From positions 2,544,001 through 2,608,000 of the forward strand of contig NZ_CP021646.1 of NCBI RefSeq assembly GCF_002208135.1: a stretch of DNA of 64,000 bases, given 5' to 3'. How positions within the stretch are numbered: position 1 is the stretch's first letter; each line of letters starts with the position of its first letter. Positions 1 through 8,554 of this stretch are shown here, in pieces. The position numbers and the translations under genes are program-made. The DNA comes from Pseudoalteromonas piscicida (GTDB taxonomy: Bacteria; Pseudomonadota; Gammaproteobacteria; Enterobacterales; Alteromonadaceae). Under the pieces are notes generated by a model. It saw nothing but the letters and a program-made list of their open reading frames with translations, was not told where the DNA came from and made no database searches.

Positions 1-971
1 ATGCCGTGCAACAGCAGCATATCCGCAAGTTGCATGCTGCTGGTCATGGCGTGCAACATGCCTTGCGAAGAGAGTGGATCAAAGCTCATGCTCGCATCAC
101 CTACCGCATACCAGTCTTTTGCTGCGCAACTATCCAAACGGGCCGAATTTGCACTTACCATTGGATGCAGGTGTGCTGTTTCTATATTCACCAAGTCCAC
201 TAAGGTGTTAAATCCCCTCACCTGCTTTACTTTGGCTAAAAAATCTCGAGCGTTGGTGATGTTGCACTTTTTGATCGCATCAGCGCAAGCCTGCCAAGAA
301 AACACCCGAGGCTGCATATTGGGGTCGAGTGAAGAGCATGCCGCGCTCGGCGCACTATACCACCAGCCATTTTCTTCATCGCTTATTACTGCAAACTGTT
401 TCGTAGTGGCAACCTCTGCGGTAAGCCACAGTGCCATTTGCTTATCAAACTGTTGTAGTTTTGCACCGAGTCGCCTCGCCAGATGACAGGCGCGACCGGT
501 GGCATCAATAAGCAGTGTTGTTGTGATAGACATGTCAGTGTCGCAACCTTCAACCCTAACTTGCCAACTTGATTGTGTTTGCACCACATCAGTAAGCTTT
601 GTGGACGATAGCAAAGGAATACCACGAAGCACTAATTGATCACGAAGCTGCTGTTCAAAATGCTGCCGATGAATGTGCCACCCCAAACCATCGGGGTTTT
701 TAACGTTATCCACTATGGTAGGCGATTCACTGCCCCAAAACGAAATCATACCGTGGCAAGTGAGATGTTCAGGGCTTTGTAGTAAGTGTAACAAGTTAAG
801 CTTTTTGAGAATTCTAGACGCCGCTGGCGGTAAACACTCGCCCACTTTGTCTTTAGCTGCGGCGAGCTTATCGACTACTATCACCTGATAGTGAGGATGC
901 AAAGCAAGTGCAGCAATGCATCCCGCAATACCCGCACCTACAATCACAATATCCGATTTCCTTTCAGCCAT
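1..971 (-). CDS. lodB: LodB-like FAD-dependent maturation oxidoreductase (3' end outside window)
   Basis: The frame is open from an ATG at 971 to the window edge, so the C-terminus is missing. The N-terminus has a Rossmann dinucleotide motif (DIVIVGAGIAGCIAALAL). Further on are LLIDATGRA and the flavoprotein motif WYAVGDASMSFDPLSSQG, as in the tryptophan-halogenase-like/LodB flavoproteins. In characterised LodA/LodB pairs the flavoprotein is needed to form the cysteine tryptophylquinone (CTQ) cofactor of the oxidase. The gene starts 8 bp after the lodA stop on the same strand, the expected pairing. Substrate and activity here are inferred from family and neighbour. Confidence 0.85.
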   Translation of the reverse strand, partial: MAERKSDIVIVGAGIAGCIAALALHPHYQVIVVDKLAAAKDKVGECLPPAASRILKKLNLLHLLQSPEHLTCHGMISFWGSESPTIVDNVKNPDGLGWHIHRQHFEQQLRDQLVLRGIPLLSSTKLTDVVQTQSSWQVRVEGCDTDMSITTTLLIDATGRACHLARRLGAKLQQFDKQMALWLTAEVATTKQFAVISDEENGWWYSAPSAACSSLDPNMQPRVFSWQACADAIKKCNITNARDFLAKVKQVRGFNTLVDLVNIETAHLHPMVSANSARLDSCAAKDWYAVGDASMSFDPLSSQGMLHAMTSSMQLADMLLLHG

Positions 972-979
972 ATTAGCCC

Positions 980-2910
980 TTATTGTTTGCGATTCCGGCG
1001 ATGTGCTTTGTCGGTTTGTGACAAATCAGGGCGACAATCTCGCTTGCTTTCATTACGACTTGCTGTCAACAGTTTTTCCGCTTTGGCTGGTGTTAATCCC
1101 ACTTGCATGGTGGTTGGAAAACCAGTTACGCCTTTTTCTGTCTTCGGTAACACCACCGCCAATTGACCAAACCCAGTGATCATACTGTTGATCTGCTCAA
1201 TATAGTTGGTTGAAGGGCCTATCGGTAAATCGTTTAGCCACAGCTCCCTGTCATTAAATGCTGCTTGTCGCTCTGCAAATGGCTTAGTTTCATCGACTAC
1301 CCGGTGATAATTTTGCTCGCTAAGCATATTATTTGGCACTCGTGCAGGCCAAAAGGTCGGTAAATAAGGGTCGTACGCTTCATTGTAGCCATCGCGACAA
1401 CTCGCGGTGTCGGTTTGCCAAGGAATGGCCATCCAACGCGTAATGCCACCAGCAACCTGCCCCGTTTTTAATGGGCCGCTTGAATGCAGCGCGATTTCTG
1501 ATGTCATTTCCACGCCATAATTGGTGCCGTGGGTCGGTGCAGTATCTTCTGCATGCTTAAGACGGAAAGCCTCGCTATACATGCCCGCTGTACGCATTGG
1601 CCAAGTCATTTCACATCCAGGGTGGAAAGCATCCGCTAAACAGAACTCCATCGCCGCCTTAGTTAACATCTCAGGCTGCTCAGCAACTGGTATTTCATCA
1701 ATGCTGGTTGGGGGCGATAACAAGGGTCGTAATCAGAATCAAACTCGCCATTCGACCACTGCTGTAACATATTCAACTGAATTTCTGTGAGGGTAACAAA
1801 CTGCCTTGGCGAGTCATCGGCATCTACACTCATCGCATCGCCATACAACCAAGGCCACAACTGCGGTGCGGTAGCGGCAAATTGAGGATCCCAACTGTGT
1901 TTTTCATCCGCCGTGGTGACTTTTTCTACCTGTCTAAAGTTATTAAAGAGATTACGTCTTGCTTCTTGCCATGTGCGTGAGTTGTCATTTAAACGGCTGA
2001 TCCAAGTCTCTGAAGTAAAATCAAAGGGGCTATTCCAGCCAAACCCTGCGGCAAATCCCGCATTGACCCATTGTAAATCGGTTAACCTTTGGAAAATTGG
2101 CAGAATGTCTTTACTAAAGGAGGGTTTACCTGACGGTGCTGGTAGCATCTTGGCATCGACTGCAACCTGACGCATTAAATCCCACATGGTTCGCGGAGAT
2201 TTTTGCATTGGCGCGTAATCTGGTGGCGCACAAATAACCCATGCAGGTTTCACATCAAGTGCTTTGCCTTGATACTTCACCTCAGCAGTTATTGGGCCGT
2301 CCGAAGTATCGTCGTACCAGCCTTCATTATTGCCGAACGTGATCGCCTCATGGCCTTGAGGATTCTCTGACACCCCGTGTCCACCAAGCATCAATAAGCG
2401 GCCTTTATCATCGGTACGCATTTCGCCTAAGTACACTTTTTTACCGGCAAAGTATCCTTCAAAGCGACTACAACCACATCCAGAAGCAGTACCACTGATC
2501 TGCTGCGCCCCACCATCAATGAGCAGGCTACTTCTGTCATTTACATTGAGGTTGCGCAATAAACTCGGCTCGGCCTCCATCGCCTCTGGAATATCCAACG
2601 CTAATTGAAACTCATACCAAGATGCTTTTTGATTAGCCAAGCGTGCATGCCAAATGATAGAAGTGCCATCGTCGCAAGTCAGTTCTTTAACGATGTTGCC
2701 CTCGGCGTCCAATCCATAAATACGAAAGCGCGCGGCTTGGCGCTTCAACGCTCCCGCGCTGTCGCGATAGTAATTCACCTCTCTTGGAATGGCGGTATCG
2801 ACCTCTGGCCCAATAAAAAATTCATCTGGGCTATTACCAACCCGCATGACTCCAATGGGTGGGTATATGGCTGCTGAAACTATGGGATTTTGATTGCAGT
2901 GATGTGACAT
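980..2910 (-). CDS. lodA: LodA-like quinoprotein amino-acid oxidase, interrupted by a frameshift
   Basis: Two overlapping frames (2910-1663 and 1723-980) together make one LodA-family protein of about 643 residues. The family comprises CTQ-containing amino-acid oxidases (lysine epsilon-oxidase LodA, glycine oxidase GoxA) that release H2O2 and ammonia. The N-terminal frame carries the family start (PPIGVMRVGNSPDEFFIGPE) and the region around GFGWNSPFDF. The C-terminal frame carries AFHPGCEMTWPMR and MAIPWQTDTASCR, whose Cys and Trp match the positions that form CTQ. The break is at the five Gs at 1710-1714; one extra base joins the frames as ...YRPPTSIDEIPVAEQP. An AAGGA ribosome site precedes the ATG at 2910. 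The amino-acid substrate cannot be read from sequence. Confidence 0.85.
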
Positions 2911-3182
2911 GTTGTAATCCTTTTGCAGTGGTTCAATTCATGAAGCATTACCGCAGTGTAGAAGCTATTTCTGACTGACACCATTACATCGAATTACAGG
3001 TAGGAAAGAGGCCAGAGCCTCAAAATGAGGGTGGCCCACATGGAGAAAGGGTGACATCTCACCTGTGATAGATGAGATAAAAGTACACCCTGTGCGGGAC
3101 ACAGGGAGAAAGGAAAAAATTAAGGAAGGAAGCGCTCAATGGGATAATCACTGACGCTTAGTGTAAAAATGTGGGATTTAAC
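2911..3182. other. Intergenic gap between tail locus and lodA
   Basis: No gene is seen. A hairpin at 3088-3106 (CCCTGTG / CACAGGG, 5-nt loop) sits between the end of the tail gene D and lodA. On the minus strand it is followed by GTGTACTTTTAT, so it is at best a weak terminator for the tail operon. The lodA promoter should lie in this gap, but I could not pick -35/-10 boxes with confidence. Confidence 0.4.
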
Positions 3183-4193
3183 TTAACCTAATGCTTCGCA
3201 TACTAAATAGCTTTTAAAGCCGGCGTGATTAATTACATGTTTGACCTCACAGACAAACCAGTCACCGTTGAGGTTATCATCAACCTCTTCGATAGTTATC
3301 ACGCCACCCGCCAATAAATTAGGATCGCCAACCACACAAATCTGCACACTGGTATGCGCTCGGTTCAAGCGCTGTAACATAGCCATCGCCGCTGTTTGTG
3401 CTTCAGCCTCATTAGGGTAAACGTAAGAGAGTGTAGTGTTAGGTGAACCGCCACCGACACTGACCAATGTTTTTTGCGCTAACGCTTTATCGTAAAAATA
3501 AGCCTGCACCCCTTTAACTAACTTGTTGTGGTTAGCATTAAGCTGCCATGAAACCAGCTGCTTTTTACTTACCGTCACGCTAGGTAAAGATTGGCCTGTT
3601 AACGACTTTCCGGTGCCTTTAGCCATAAATATAAGCTTGTCATCCGCAATCTTCATGATTGCATCAAACTGCACGGCAAGCTTGCTTAGCAATTGCATAT
3701 CGCTTTCACTTTGCTCAATGTGCGGTATTTCTCGGCCCTGAAAGGCATCACCTATTTTTGCCTGTAGTCCATACTCACCAGCAATGTCTTGGATAAGTTT
3801 GTCCAGCATCATCGGCTCATCCTTCCCCTCCTCCGGCCACGAGCGTATTTTTAACGCCTTAAAATCTTGATCCCACAGCACTTTATTACCGAAAAACGTC
3901 AACGAGCGATTGGGGCCAGTCAACTCATAAGCGCCCACTTCGAAAATACCTAATTTGGTTGAAGGAGCACTCTGATCTCTCGTGCCTTCTTTATATCCCA
4001 TCGCAATTTCTAGTTGATCCGTTGGTGCAGGTAAGGCAATGGGCGCGTCAGCTAAATTATCAAATCGTACATAGCAGGTATCACTCGCAAGCCCCGTGCG
4101 TGTTGTAACACTGAGCTCAGCTAAGCGGTTCTTCAGTGTTTTTGATACCTCATTGCCATTTGCCTTAATAGAATAATGCGGTTGTAAGTCCAT
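3183..4193 (-). CDS. Phage late control D / baseplate hub protein (P2 gpD-like)
   Basis: This 336-residue protein matches the gpD (late control D) family in length and plan. Those proteins form the trimeric hub under the tail tube, equivalent to T4 gp27, and hold the spike. Visible landmarks are the early DQLEIAMGYKEG segment, GIFEVGAYEL, the central SESDMQLLSKLAVQFDAIM block typical of the family, and the C-terminal GDWFVCEVKHVIN. It is the last gene of the tail locus on the minus strand, 1 bp after X, as in P2-type tails where X and D close the cluster. The family call is firm. Confidence 0.93.
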   Translation of the reverse strand: MDLQPHYSIKANGNEVSKTLKNRLAELSVTTRTGLASDTCYVRFDNLADAPIALPAPTDQLEIAMGYKEGTRDQSAPSTKLGIFEVGAYELTGPNRSLTFFGNKVLWDQDFKALKIRSWPEEGKDEPMMLDKLIQDIAGEYGLQAKIGDAFQGREIPHIEQSESDMQLLSKLAVQFDAIMKIADDKLIFMAKGTGKSLTGQSLPSVTVSKKQLVSWQLNANHNKLVKGVQAYFYDKALAQKTLVSVGGGSPNTTLSYVYPNEAEAQTAAMAMLQRLNRAHTSVQICVVGDPNLLAGGVITIEEVDDNLNGDWFVCEVKHVINHAGFKSYLVCEALG

Positions 4194-4194
4194 A

Positions 4195-4410
4195 TTAATC
4201 CCAAATATTGATCACTTTAGACACAGTAGGTTTAGCGATTTCGGGAAGAAAAATACTGATCTGCTCCGAATAAATTGGCCCAAGCTCTGCCAAGCCATGA
4301 TTGGCTTCTAGCACCTTTTCTACCATGCCACTACTGCGGCCGTAGTGCTTAAAACAGATGAGATCGAGACAATCGCCATCTCGCGTAATATAAGTTACCC
4401 CTTTGCTCAT
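4195..4410 (-). CDS. Tail protein X, LysM-like (P2 gpX-like)
   Basis: This short protein (71 residues) has the tail-X fold, a LysM-like domain that joins tape measure and hub. Visible signatures are YITRDGDCLDLICFKHYGRS at the N-terminus, the Asn-His-Gly (ANHGLAE) segment, and a C-terminus rich in Ile and Pro (ISIFLPEI). It lies between U and D, the usual position. An AAGGAGTCGTT ribosome site precedes the ATG. Confidence 0.92.
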   Translation of the reverse strand: MSKGVTYITRDGDCLDLICFKHYGRSSGMVEKVLEANHGLAELGPIYSEQISIFLPEIAKPTVSKVINIWD

Positions 4411-4435
4411 AACGACTCCTTAGTACCCAGCGCGC

Positions 4436-4867
4436 TTAATAGCGGCTAAGTTCCATTGAAAATTGGATTTCTCTTGGGATCCCATCATTGAAAAATAAGG
4501 TGCGCGTTTCACTTATCCGTTTGATGACCCACTTACCCATCACGCGCCCTACGCTTGGACTAGATTTCCCACTTTCTTCAACATAGCCAAGCGTCATCGG
4601 CTCCCCTTTGGCGGCTTCATCTCTCATCATGTCTAACTGCTTCAAGCCGTTATCCACAATTTGCGGGAAGATCACCCCTTCAATGTTTAAGGTTTGCTCT
4701 CCTACGCCAATAAATTGCATCGGCGGAGAATCCTTATCAGTCTGAGATTTGTGGGCTTCCCAGCGATATTGAGAATCGTACTGGAGCTTATTAAACGCTG
4801 CGGTGCTTACTGAAAACTTGTAGTCTCCCAGTTGCATCATATGTTTAGCATGATTAACTTTGCTCAT
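4436..4867 (-). CDS. Tail protein U (P2 gpU-like)
   Basis: A 143-residue gpU-family protein. It shows the typical opening (MQLGDYKFSVSTAAFNKLQ), the central GEQTLNIEGVIFPQ that is very characteristic of gpU, and WVIKRISETRTLFFNDGIPRE near the C-terminus. In P2 gpU acts in tail assembly with the tape measure and hub. It sits between the tape measure and X, the standard order. Confidence 0.93.
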   Translation of the reverse strand: MSKVNHAKHMMQLGDYKFSVSTAAFNKLQYDSQYRWEAHKSQTDKDSPPMQFIGVGEQTLNIEGVIFPQIVDNGLKQLDMMRDEAAKGEPMTLGYVEESGKSSPSVGRVMGKWVIKRISETRTLFFNDGIPREIQFSMELSRY

Positions 4868-4881
4868 TTAGTCCTCTATCG

Positions 4882-5685
4882 TTATGCCACTTGATTGTAA
4901 TATCGAGCACTAAGCTCTTGCTCTGCTTGTTGTTGCTGCTGATCCAACATTTGCTTCACTTGCTGAGCAACCTCATAAGCCTGTTGGCCATCATTTGCAT
5001 TGACTGTAATATTGGCGTTCACCGTTACCGATGCAGCGCCCGGCTGCGGCGCCGATGAATGCTCAGATGCTTTATTCGCACTTACATTCAGTTGATTTAA
5101 ACTATTCGGATCCGGTGCTTTAGCCTCATTGGTGGCTGATGTTTTGTCATCGCTAAACCAACCTTTAATGGCATCACCAACCATGTTGTTGGTAAGGTAA
5201 CCCGCCATAGGGGCCGCCATTCTCACATAGGGATTTTTGCTTTTTGACAGTGCACCAGATACAGCATCGGCAGAAAACATGCCGCCTAACGTGCTGCCAA
5301 TGCCTGCCGCTTTTTCTTTAACAGAAAGCCCATCATTATTGAGCGTTTCCCATACCGTGTGTGCGTTTAGCGCTCTGCCTGCCAAATCACCCGCCTTGCT
5401 GACGCCGTGTATTTTGCTGGTTGTCATCCCTTGATTAGCAGCAAACGCAGCAGCCGTGCCTGTGGCTAAATTCAGCTCATTAATGACATTATTTTTAACA
5501 AAGTCGAGTGCATTGTTTTTTGTTGCTTCACCGTGTTGAGGCGTACTAATCGCAGCCGTTTTGTTGTCTGTTTGCGCAACGTGTTCATCGCCTTTTGATA
5601 ACCAACCGCCGAGGGTGTCGCTAATTAAGCCCAGCGGCCCCATAGTGGCAAAACTCGTTGCGCTATCGAGCAAGCGATCTGTCAC
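4882..5685 (-). CDS. Tape measure protein, C-terminal part (or separate downstream gene)
   Basis: This 267-residue frame opens with GTG and its first bases overlap the stop of the preceding frame (GTGA). No ribosome-binding site is visible upstream. Content is tape-measure-like: repeated short GGW(L/F)S segments shared with the end of the preceding frame, a Gly/Ala-rich middle (AGIGSTLGGMFSADAVSGAL), and a Gln-rich C-terminal helix (QQVKQMLDQQQQQAEQEL). Adding one C to the CCC just upstream would fuse it in frame (...SSPSVTDRLLDS...). It is therefore either the end of a single ~1,050-residue tape measure or a translationally coupled gene. I lean to the former. Confidence 0.7.
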   Translation of the reverse strand: MTDRLLDSATSFATMGPLGLISDTLGGWLSKGDEHVAQTDNKTAAISTPQHGEATKNNALDFVKNNVINELNLATGTAAAFAANQGMTTSKIHGVSKAGDLAGRALNAHTVWETLNNDGLSVKEKAAGIGSTLGGMFSADAVSGALSKSKNPYVRMAAPMAGYLTNNMVGDAIKGWFSDDKTSATNEAKAPDPNSLNQLNVSANKASEHSSAPQPGAASVTVNANITVNANDGQQAYEVAQQVKQMLDQQQQQAEQELSARYYNQVA

Positions 5686-6572
5686 CGAGGGCTTGAGGTG
5701 CCTGACGCTGAGTCCTGAGCATCGTCAGAGAACCAACCACCAAGTTTGTCACCAAACCAACCACCGATTGACTCACCGCCCATAGCGCCGAGTGCACCAC
5801 CGACTAAGCCGCCGATTGCAGTGCCAACCACAGGAATAACCGAGCCAATTGCCGCGCCTGCTGCGGCGCCAGCGAGTGCACCGCCCGCGCCACCCGCAGC
5901 CGCTCCAACCTGAGTGGTTTTTTCTTTAGTCGTTAACGTGTCATCAGTTAATGCCGTGAACGCATCGAATGCCCCTAACGCTACGCTAAGCGGTGCAGCC
6001 GCACGCCCAAGTAACTTTTTAGACCCCTTGAATAACTGACCAAGTTTGCCACCTTTAGCTGGAGAGAAACTGCCAAGCTTTTGATAACTAGCATCATTTG
6101 CGGCAGTCATCATTTTGACTTTTTTGGCTTTTGCTTTGGACTTTGGTTGCGATGCTTGATTAGCTAACTGTGCTTTTACGCTGGGAGCTTTCCCGCCGTC
6201 CAACAGTTTCAAAGCGGGTTTATTGGCGCTTCGTTTGTGGATTTTGCGCGGCTTATGCTCGCGATCCGCCGATGCTTCTTGTTGATCCGCGAGATTAGAG
6301 GACCTAGCTCGCTTGTTACGCTTTCTACCTCGCTTCTTGCGTCCTTTTTCACGCGTAGATTTCTTCTCTTCAACATCACTTTCTAACTCAGCAAACGACT
6401 CGGATAAATCATCGCTAATACCGTCTAATCCAAACTCACCAAATAAATCTGGTAAGCTGTTGGTAAGAGAAGATAGATCTCCCTTGAGAACGCCTTTTAA
6501 ATCAATATTGGAGAGTAGATCAGCGTGTTGCTCAAGTACACTTGCCGCATCGTTTAGCCCAAATGCATTCAA
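5682..6572 (-). CDS. Tape measure protein, middle part (separated by a frameshift)
   Basis: The frame begins inside the seventh 43-residue repeat of the tape measure and contains the eighth, so the apparent TTG start at 6572 is not a true start. After the repeats comes a strongly basic Lys/Arg stretch (residues ~70-120), then a hydrophobic Gly/Ala-rich stretch (residues ~220-275, GGALAGAAAGAAIGSVIPVV) like the membrane-active segments of tape measures. One extra G in the run at 6610-6614 joins it to the upstream frame and restores the repeat register exactly. Confidence 0.85.
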   Translation of the reverse strand: MNAFGLNDAASVLEQHADLLSNIDLKGVLKGDLSSLTNSLPDLFGEFGLDGISDDLSESFAELESDVEEKKSTREKGRKKRGRKRNKRARSSNLADQQEASADREHKPRKIHKRSANKPALKLLDGGKAPSVKAQLANQASQPKSKAKAKKVKMMTAANDASYQKLGSFSPAKGGKLGQLFKGSKKLLGRAAAPLSVALGAFDAFTALTDDTLTTKEKTTQVGAAAGGAGGALAGAAAGAAIGSVIPVVGTAIGGLVGGALGAMGGESIGGWFGDKLGGWFSDDAQDSASGTSSPR

Positions 6573-7417
6573 CAGTTCAGGTCCTGCGCTTACAAGCGAC
6601 TTGATGTCGCCCCCAAAATCGCGTCGACATCCAGTTTTTCTAATGCCGGTAATGCGCCTTCGAGTACGCCAGCTGCACCGTCTAATTCAAATGCCTTTAG
6701 CAATGAAGGACCTGCCGCCATAAGGCTAGATACGTCACCACTGGCAATTTGCTTGAGATTCAGTTGTTTTAAGCCAGGAACCGCAGCTTGTAACTTATCC
6801 GCAGCGTCGCCAAGTTCAAATGCTCTAAGCACTTCAGGTGCGGCATCCACTAAGCTGCTCAGCTCACCATCCATTAAGCCCTTAAAATCTAGTTTTTCAG
6901 CGATAGGAAGAACAGAACCAAAAGCCTGTGACGCACCTTGCATATCCAATGCATCTAATAATGCCGGAGCACTTTGTAGCAACGACTGGATATCACCATC
7001 TGCAATTGCGCCCAAGTCCAATTGTTGTAGCGCTGGCAAAGCCGCAGATACCGAGTTTGCGGCACCATCAAGTCCCGCTGCCTCAAGTAAGTTTGGTAGC
7101 GTTGCGGCCAACGACCCCAGCTCACCATTAGCAAGCCCGGCTAAATCAAGTTGTGCAAGCGCCGGTATTTCTTGCGCAAGAGTTTGGTTTAATGCCTTAA
7201 GATCAACGGCTTCTAGCAAGCTTGGTAAAGCCTGCTGCAAACTTTGTAAATCGCCTTGAATAAGTGCTGGAATATCCAATTGGTTCACAGCTGGCGCAAA
7301 CTGCGTGACCACATTTGCCGCGTCGTCAAAGCCAAATTGAGTTAATAACGCAGGAGCAGCTTCTGTTAGCGAACCAAACTCTCCTTTGAGTACCTCTGCA
7401 AACTCAATATTGCTCAA
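6387..7417 (-). repeat. Eight tandem 43-codon repeats inside the tape measure gene
   Basis: Eight units, each exactly 43 residues (129 bp), run from codon 208 of the first frame into the second frame. The full span is 1,031 bp, which is 8 x 129 minus one, so the array itself shows that a single base is missing in unit 7. Units are diverged in DNA but share LDL...GDL.SL....P.LL in fixed spacing, so this is an old protein repeat and not a recent DNA duplication. Confidence 0.9.
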
Positions 7418-8038
7418 CAAATTGCCTGTTTCGAGCAGCTGCTTTGGCAAAGCAGCTAAATCTAAATTCGATGCAAATTCCGGTAAAGCTTGACCCAATG
7501 ACGCTGCATCTAGGCAAAATTGCTGCTGAGCATCGATTGCAGATTGGCTTTGCTTCGATGCATTTGTCGCCGCAGTCACGGCTGGTGCAACGGAAATTGC
7601 GTTAAAAAGTGAAGGCACCTGTTCGGCTAATGCCGCCAATTCAACTTGTACCGTTTGGCTTGCGGCGCTGAAATCCAGTTCTGCAACCCGTTCAGACAAG
7701 CCGCTTATTGCATCTTGTAAAGAATCGGGCAACGCCAACATGACCTGCTCAGCCTGTTGAACCAACTGGCCAGTAGGCACTGTATTTTCACCAGTGGCAG
7801 GTGCCTGAAACTCAGGTACTGAGACCGAAGCCTGTGGACTTAACACCGCGCTGGCATTAAGTTGAGTCATGATGGAGATTAATTGCTGGATCTGCGCACT
7901 GGTCGCAGAATTGGCGTTGAGTTTTGCAACTAGACTACCTAAATGTGCAACTTGGTTAGCAAGCGAAGTTACCTGCGGCAACTTATTTTTGACTTTGTTC
8001 GCCTCTCGTGAACGAACCTGTTTACCTTGTTTTGTCAT
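6590..8038 (-). CDS. Tape measure protein, N-terminal part with 43-residue repeats (P2 gpT position)
   Basis: 482 residues starting at the ATG at 8038. It sits where P2 encodes the tape measure T, after E/E' and before U. Residues 1-60 are predicted helical and basic. From residue 208 it consists of tandem 43-residue helical repeats with consensus LxxLDLxxLxxGDLxSLxxAxPxLLxAfxLxxA. Tape measures fix tail length, so the repeats should contribute to length. The frame ends in repeat 7 at a G5 run (6610-6614), and the reading continues in the next frame. Weak primary conservation is normal for this family, so the call rests on position and repeat structure. Confidence 0.85.
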   Translation of the reverse strand: MTKQGKQVRSREANKVKNKLPQVTSLANQVAHLGSLVAKLNANSATSAQIQQLISIMTQLNASAVLSPQASVSVPEFQAPATGENTVPTGQLVQQAEQVMLALPDSLQDAISGLSERVAELDFSAASQTVQVELAALAEQVPSLFNAISVAPAVTAATNASKQSQSAIDAQQQFCLDAASLGQALPEFASNLDLAALPKQLLETGNLLSNIEFAEVLKGEFGSLTEAAPALLTQFGFDDAANVVTQFAPAVNQLDIPALIQGDLQSLQQALPSLLEAVDLKALNQTLAQEIPALAQLDLAGLANGELGSLAATLPNLLEAAGLDGAANSVSAALPALQQLDLGAIADGDIQSLLQSAPALLDALDMQGASQAFGSVLPIAEKLDFKGLMDGELSSLVDAAPEVLRAFELGDAADKLQAAVPGLKQLNLKQIASGDVSSLMAAGPSLLKAFELDGAAGVLEGALPALEKLDVDAILGATSSRL

Positions 8039-8070
8039 GGCGTTACCTGAGGAAAATAGAGAAAAGTGAA

Positions 8071-8147
8071 ACGCTTTAGCTTAAGCTGAGGCCTAAGCTA
8101 AAGCGTCTAAAAGTATGAAAATGCGCCCCTTAAAGGGTTAAGGGGCG
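8071..8147 (-). other. Two stacked hairpins between E' and the tape measure gene
   Basis: Two perfect inverted repeats lie in the 124-bp gap: ACGCTTTAGCTTA/TAAGCTAAAGCGT (8071-8083 with 8094-8106) and CGCCCCTTAA/TTAAGGGGCG (8124-8133 with 8138-8147). In minus-strand transcripts the second is followed by ATTTTCATACTTTTAG, an imperfect U-tract. They may be partial terminators or RNA-processing elements that lower tape measure output relative to tube and sheath. That role is inferred. Confidence 0.6.
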
Positions 8148-8162
8148 GTTGCGGTCATCGGT

Positions 8163-8288
8163 TTAGCCCGCTTCTGTCGCTTGTTTGTAATCAAGCGCTG
8201 CTTCAAACCACTCGATGAGTTCGTCTTCGGTCAGCGCGTTGAGTTCGGCCAAGCCCCAGCCAGTATATTTGGCCAGAGCGATAACCAT
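8163..8288 (-). CDS. P2 GpE-type tail chaperone extension (E')
   Basis: A 41-residue frame from the ATG at 8288. It has the P2 GpE signature: an aromatic/Leu opening (YTGWGLAELNALTEDEL) followed by IEWFEAALDY. In P2 this segment is made as a -1 frameshift extension of E. Here it lies in the -1 frame relative to E and the two overlap openly from about 8365 to the E stop at 8294. I see no good slippery heptamer in that overlap, so it may instead be translated from its own ATG, 5 bp after the E stop. Confidence 0.8.
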   Translation of the reverse strand: MVIALAKYTGWGLAELNALTEDELIEWFEAALDYKQATEAG

Positions 8289-8293
8289 GGCTT

Positions 8294-8551
8294 TTAAGCG
8301 CTTTGGCGGGACACGAGAAAAGCTTGTAGCGTTTCTCGCAGCTTCACAAAATCACTCCAATCAAGCTCTTCGATGATATCTGGAGAAACTTCGCATAAGT
8401 GCGAGAAATAACGAATTTCGCTTTCAGACTCGCTGATATCCGCTCTATCCACCATTAACCGATCGCGTACTTTTGGTCGTCTCATTGTCAGTTCTGCATA
8501 CTCATGCCCATCGACCGTAATTGGGAATGCTAAGGTAATGATTTCTTTCAT
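8294..8551 (-). CDS. Phage tail assembly chaperone E
   Basis: 85 residues with the tail-assembly-protein E family pattern: ITLAFPITVDGHEYAELTMRR at the start (the short beta-hairpin plus 'RRPKVRD'), then an acidic helical C-terminus. These chaperones coat the tape measure before tube polymerisation. It sits directly after the tube gene and before E', as in P2. The last residues (SRQSA) are the overlap zone with the E' frame. Confidence 0.9.
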   Translation of the reverse strand: MKEIITLAFPITVDGHEYAELTMRRPKVRDRLMVDRADISESESEIRYFSHLCEVSPDIIEELDWSDFVKLRETLQAFLVSRQSA

Positions 8552-8554
8552 GGA

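Noticed and set aside
1-486. Open plus-strand frame at the left edge
   Set aside because: It is antisense to the LodB-like gene, whose minus-strand frame carries clear FAD motifs; the plus frame has no recognisable pattern.
5682-5685. GTGA overlap as proof of two separate tape measure genes
   Set aside because: Kept open and not accepted: the overlap lacks a ribosome site and one added C would fuse the frames, but the run is only three bases, so neither reading is proven.
8294-8320. Programmed -1 slippery site at CTTAAAAG near the E stop
   Set aside because: In the E reading frame the sequence is GCT TAA AAG, which does not fit X-XXY-YYZ, so frameshifting there is not supported.
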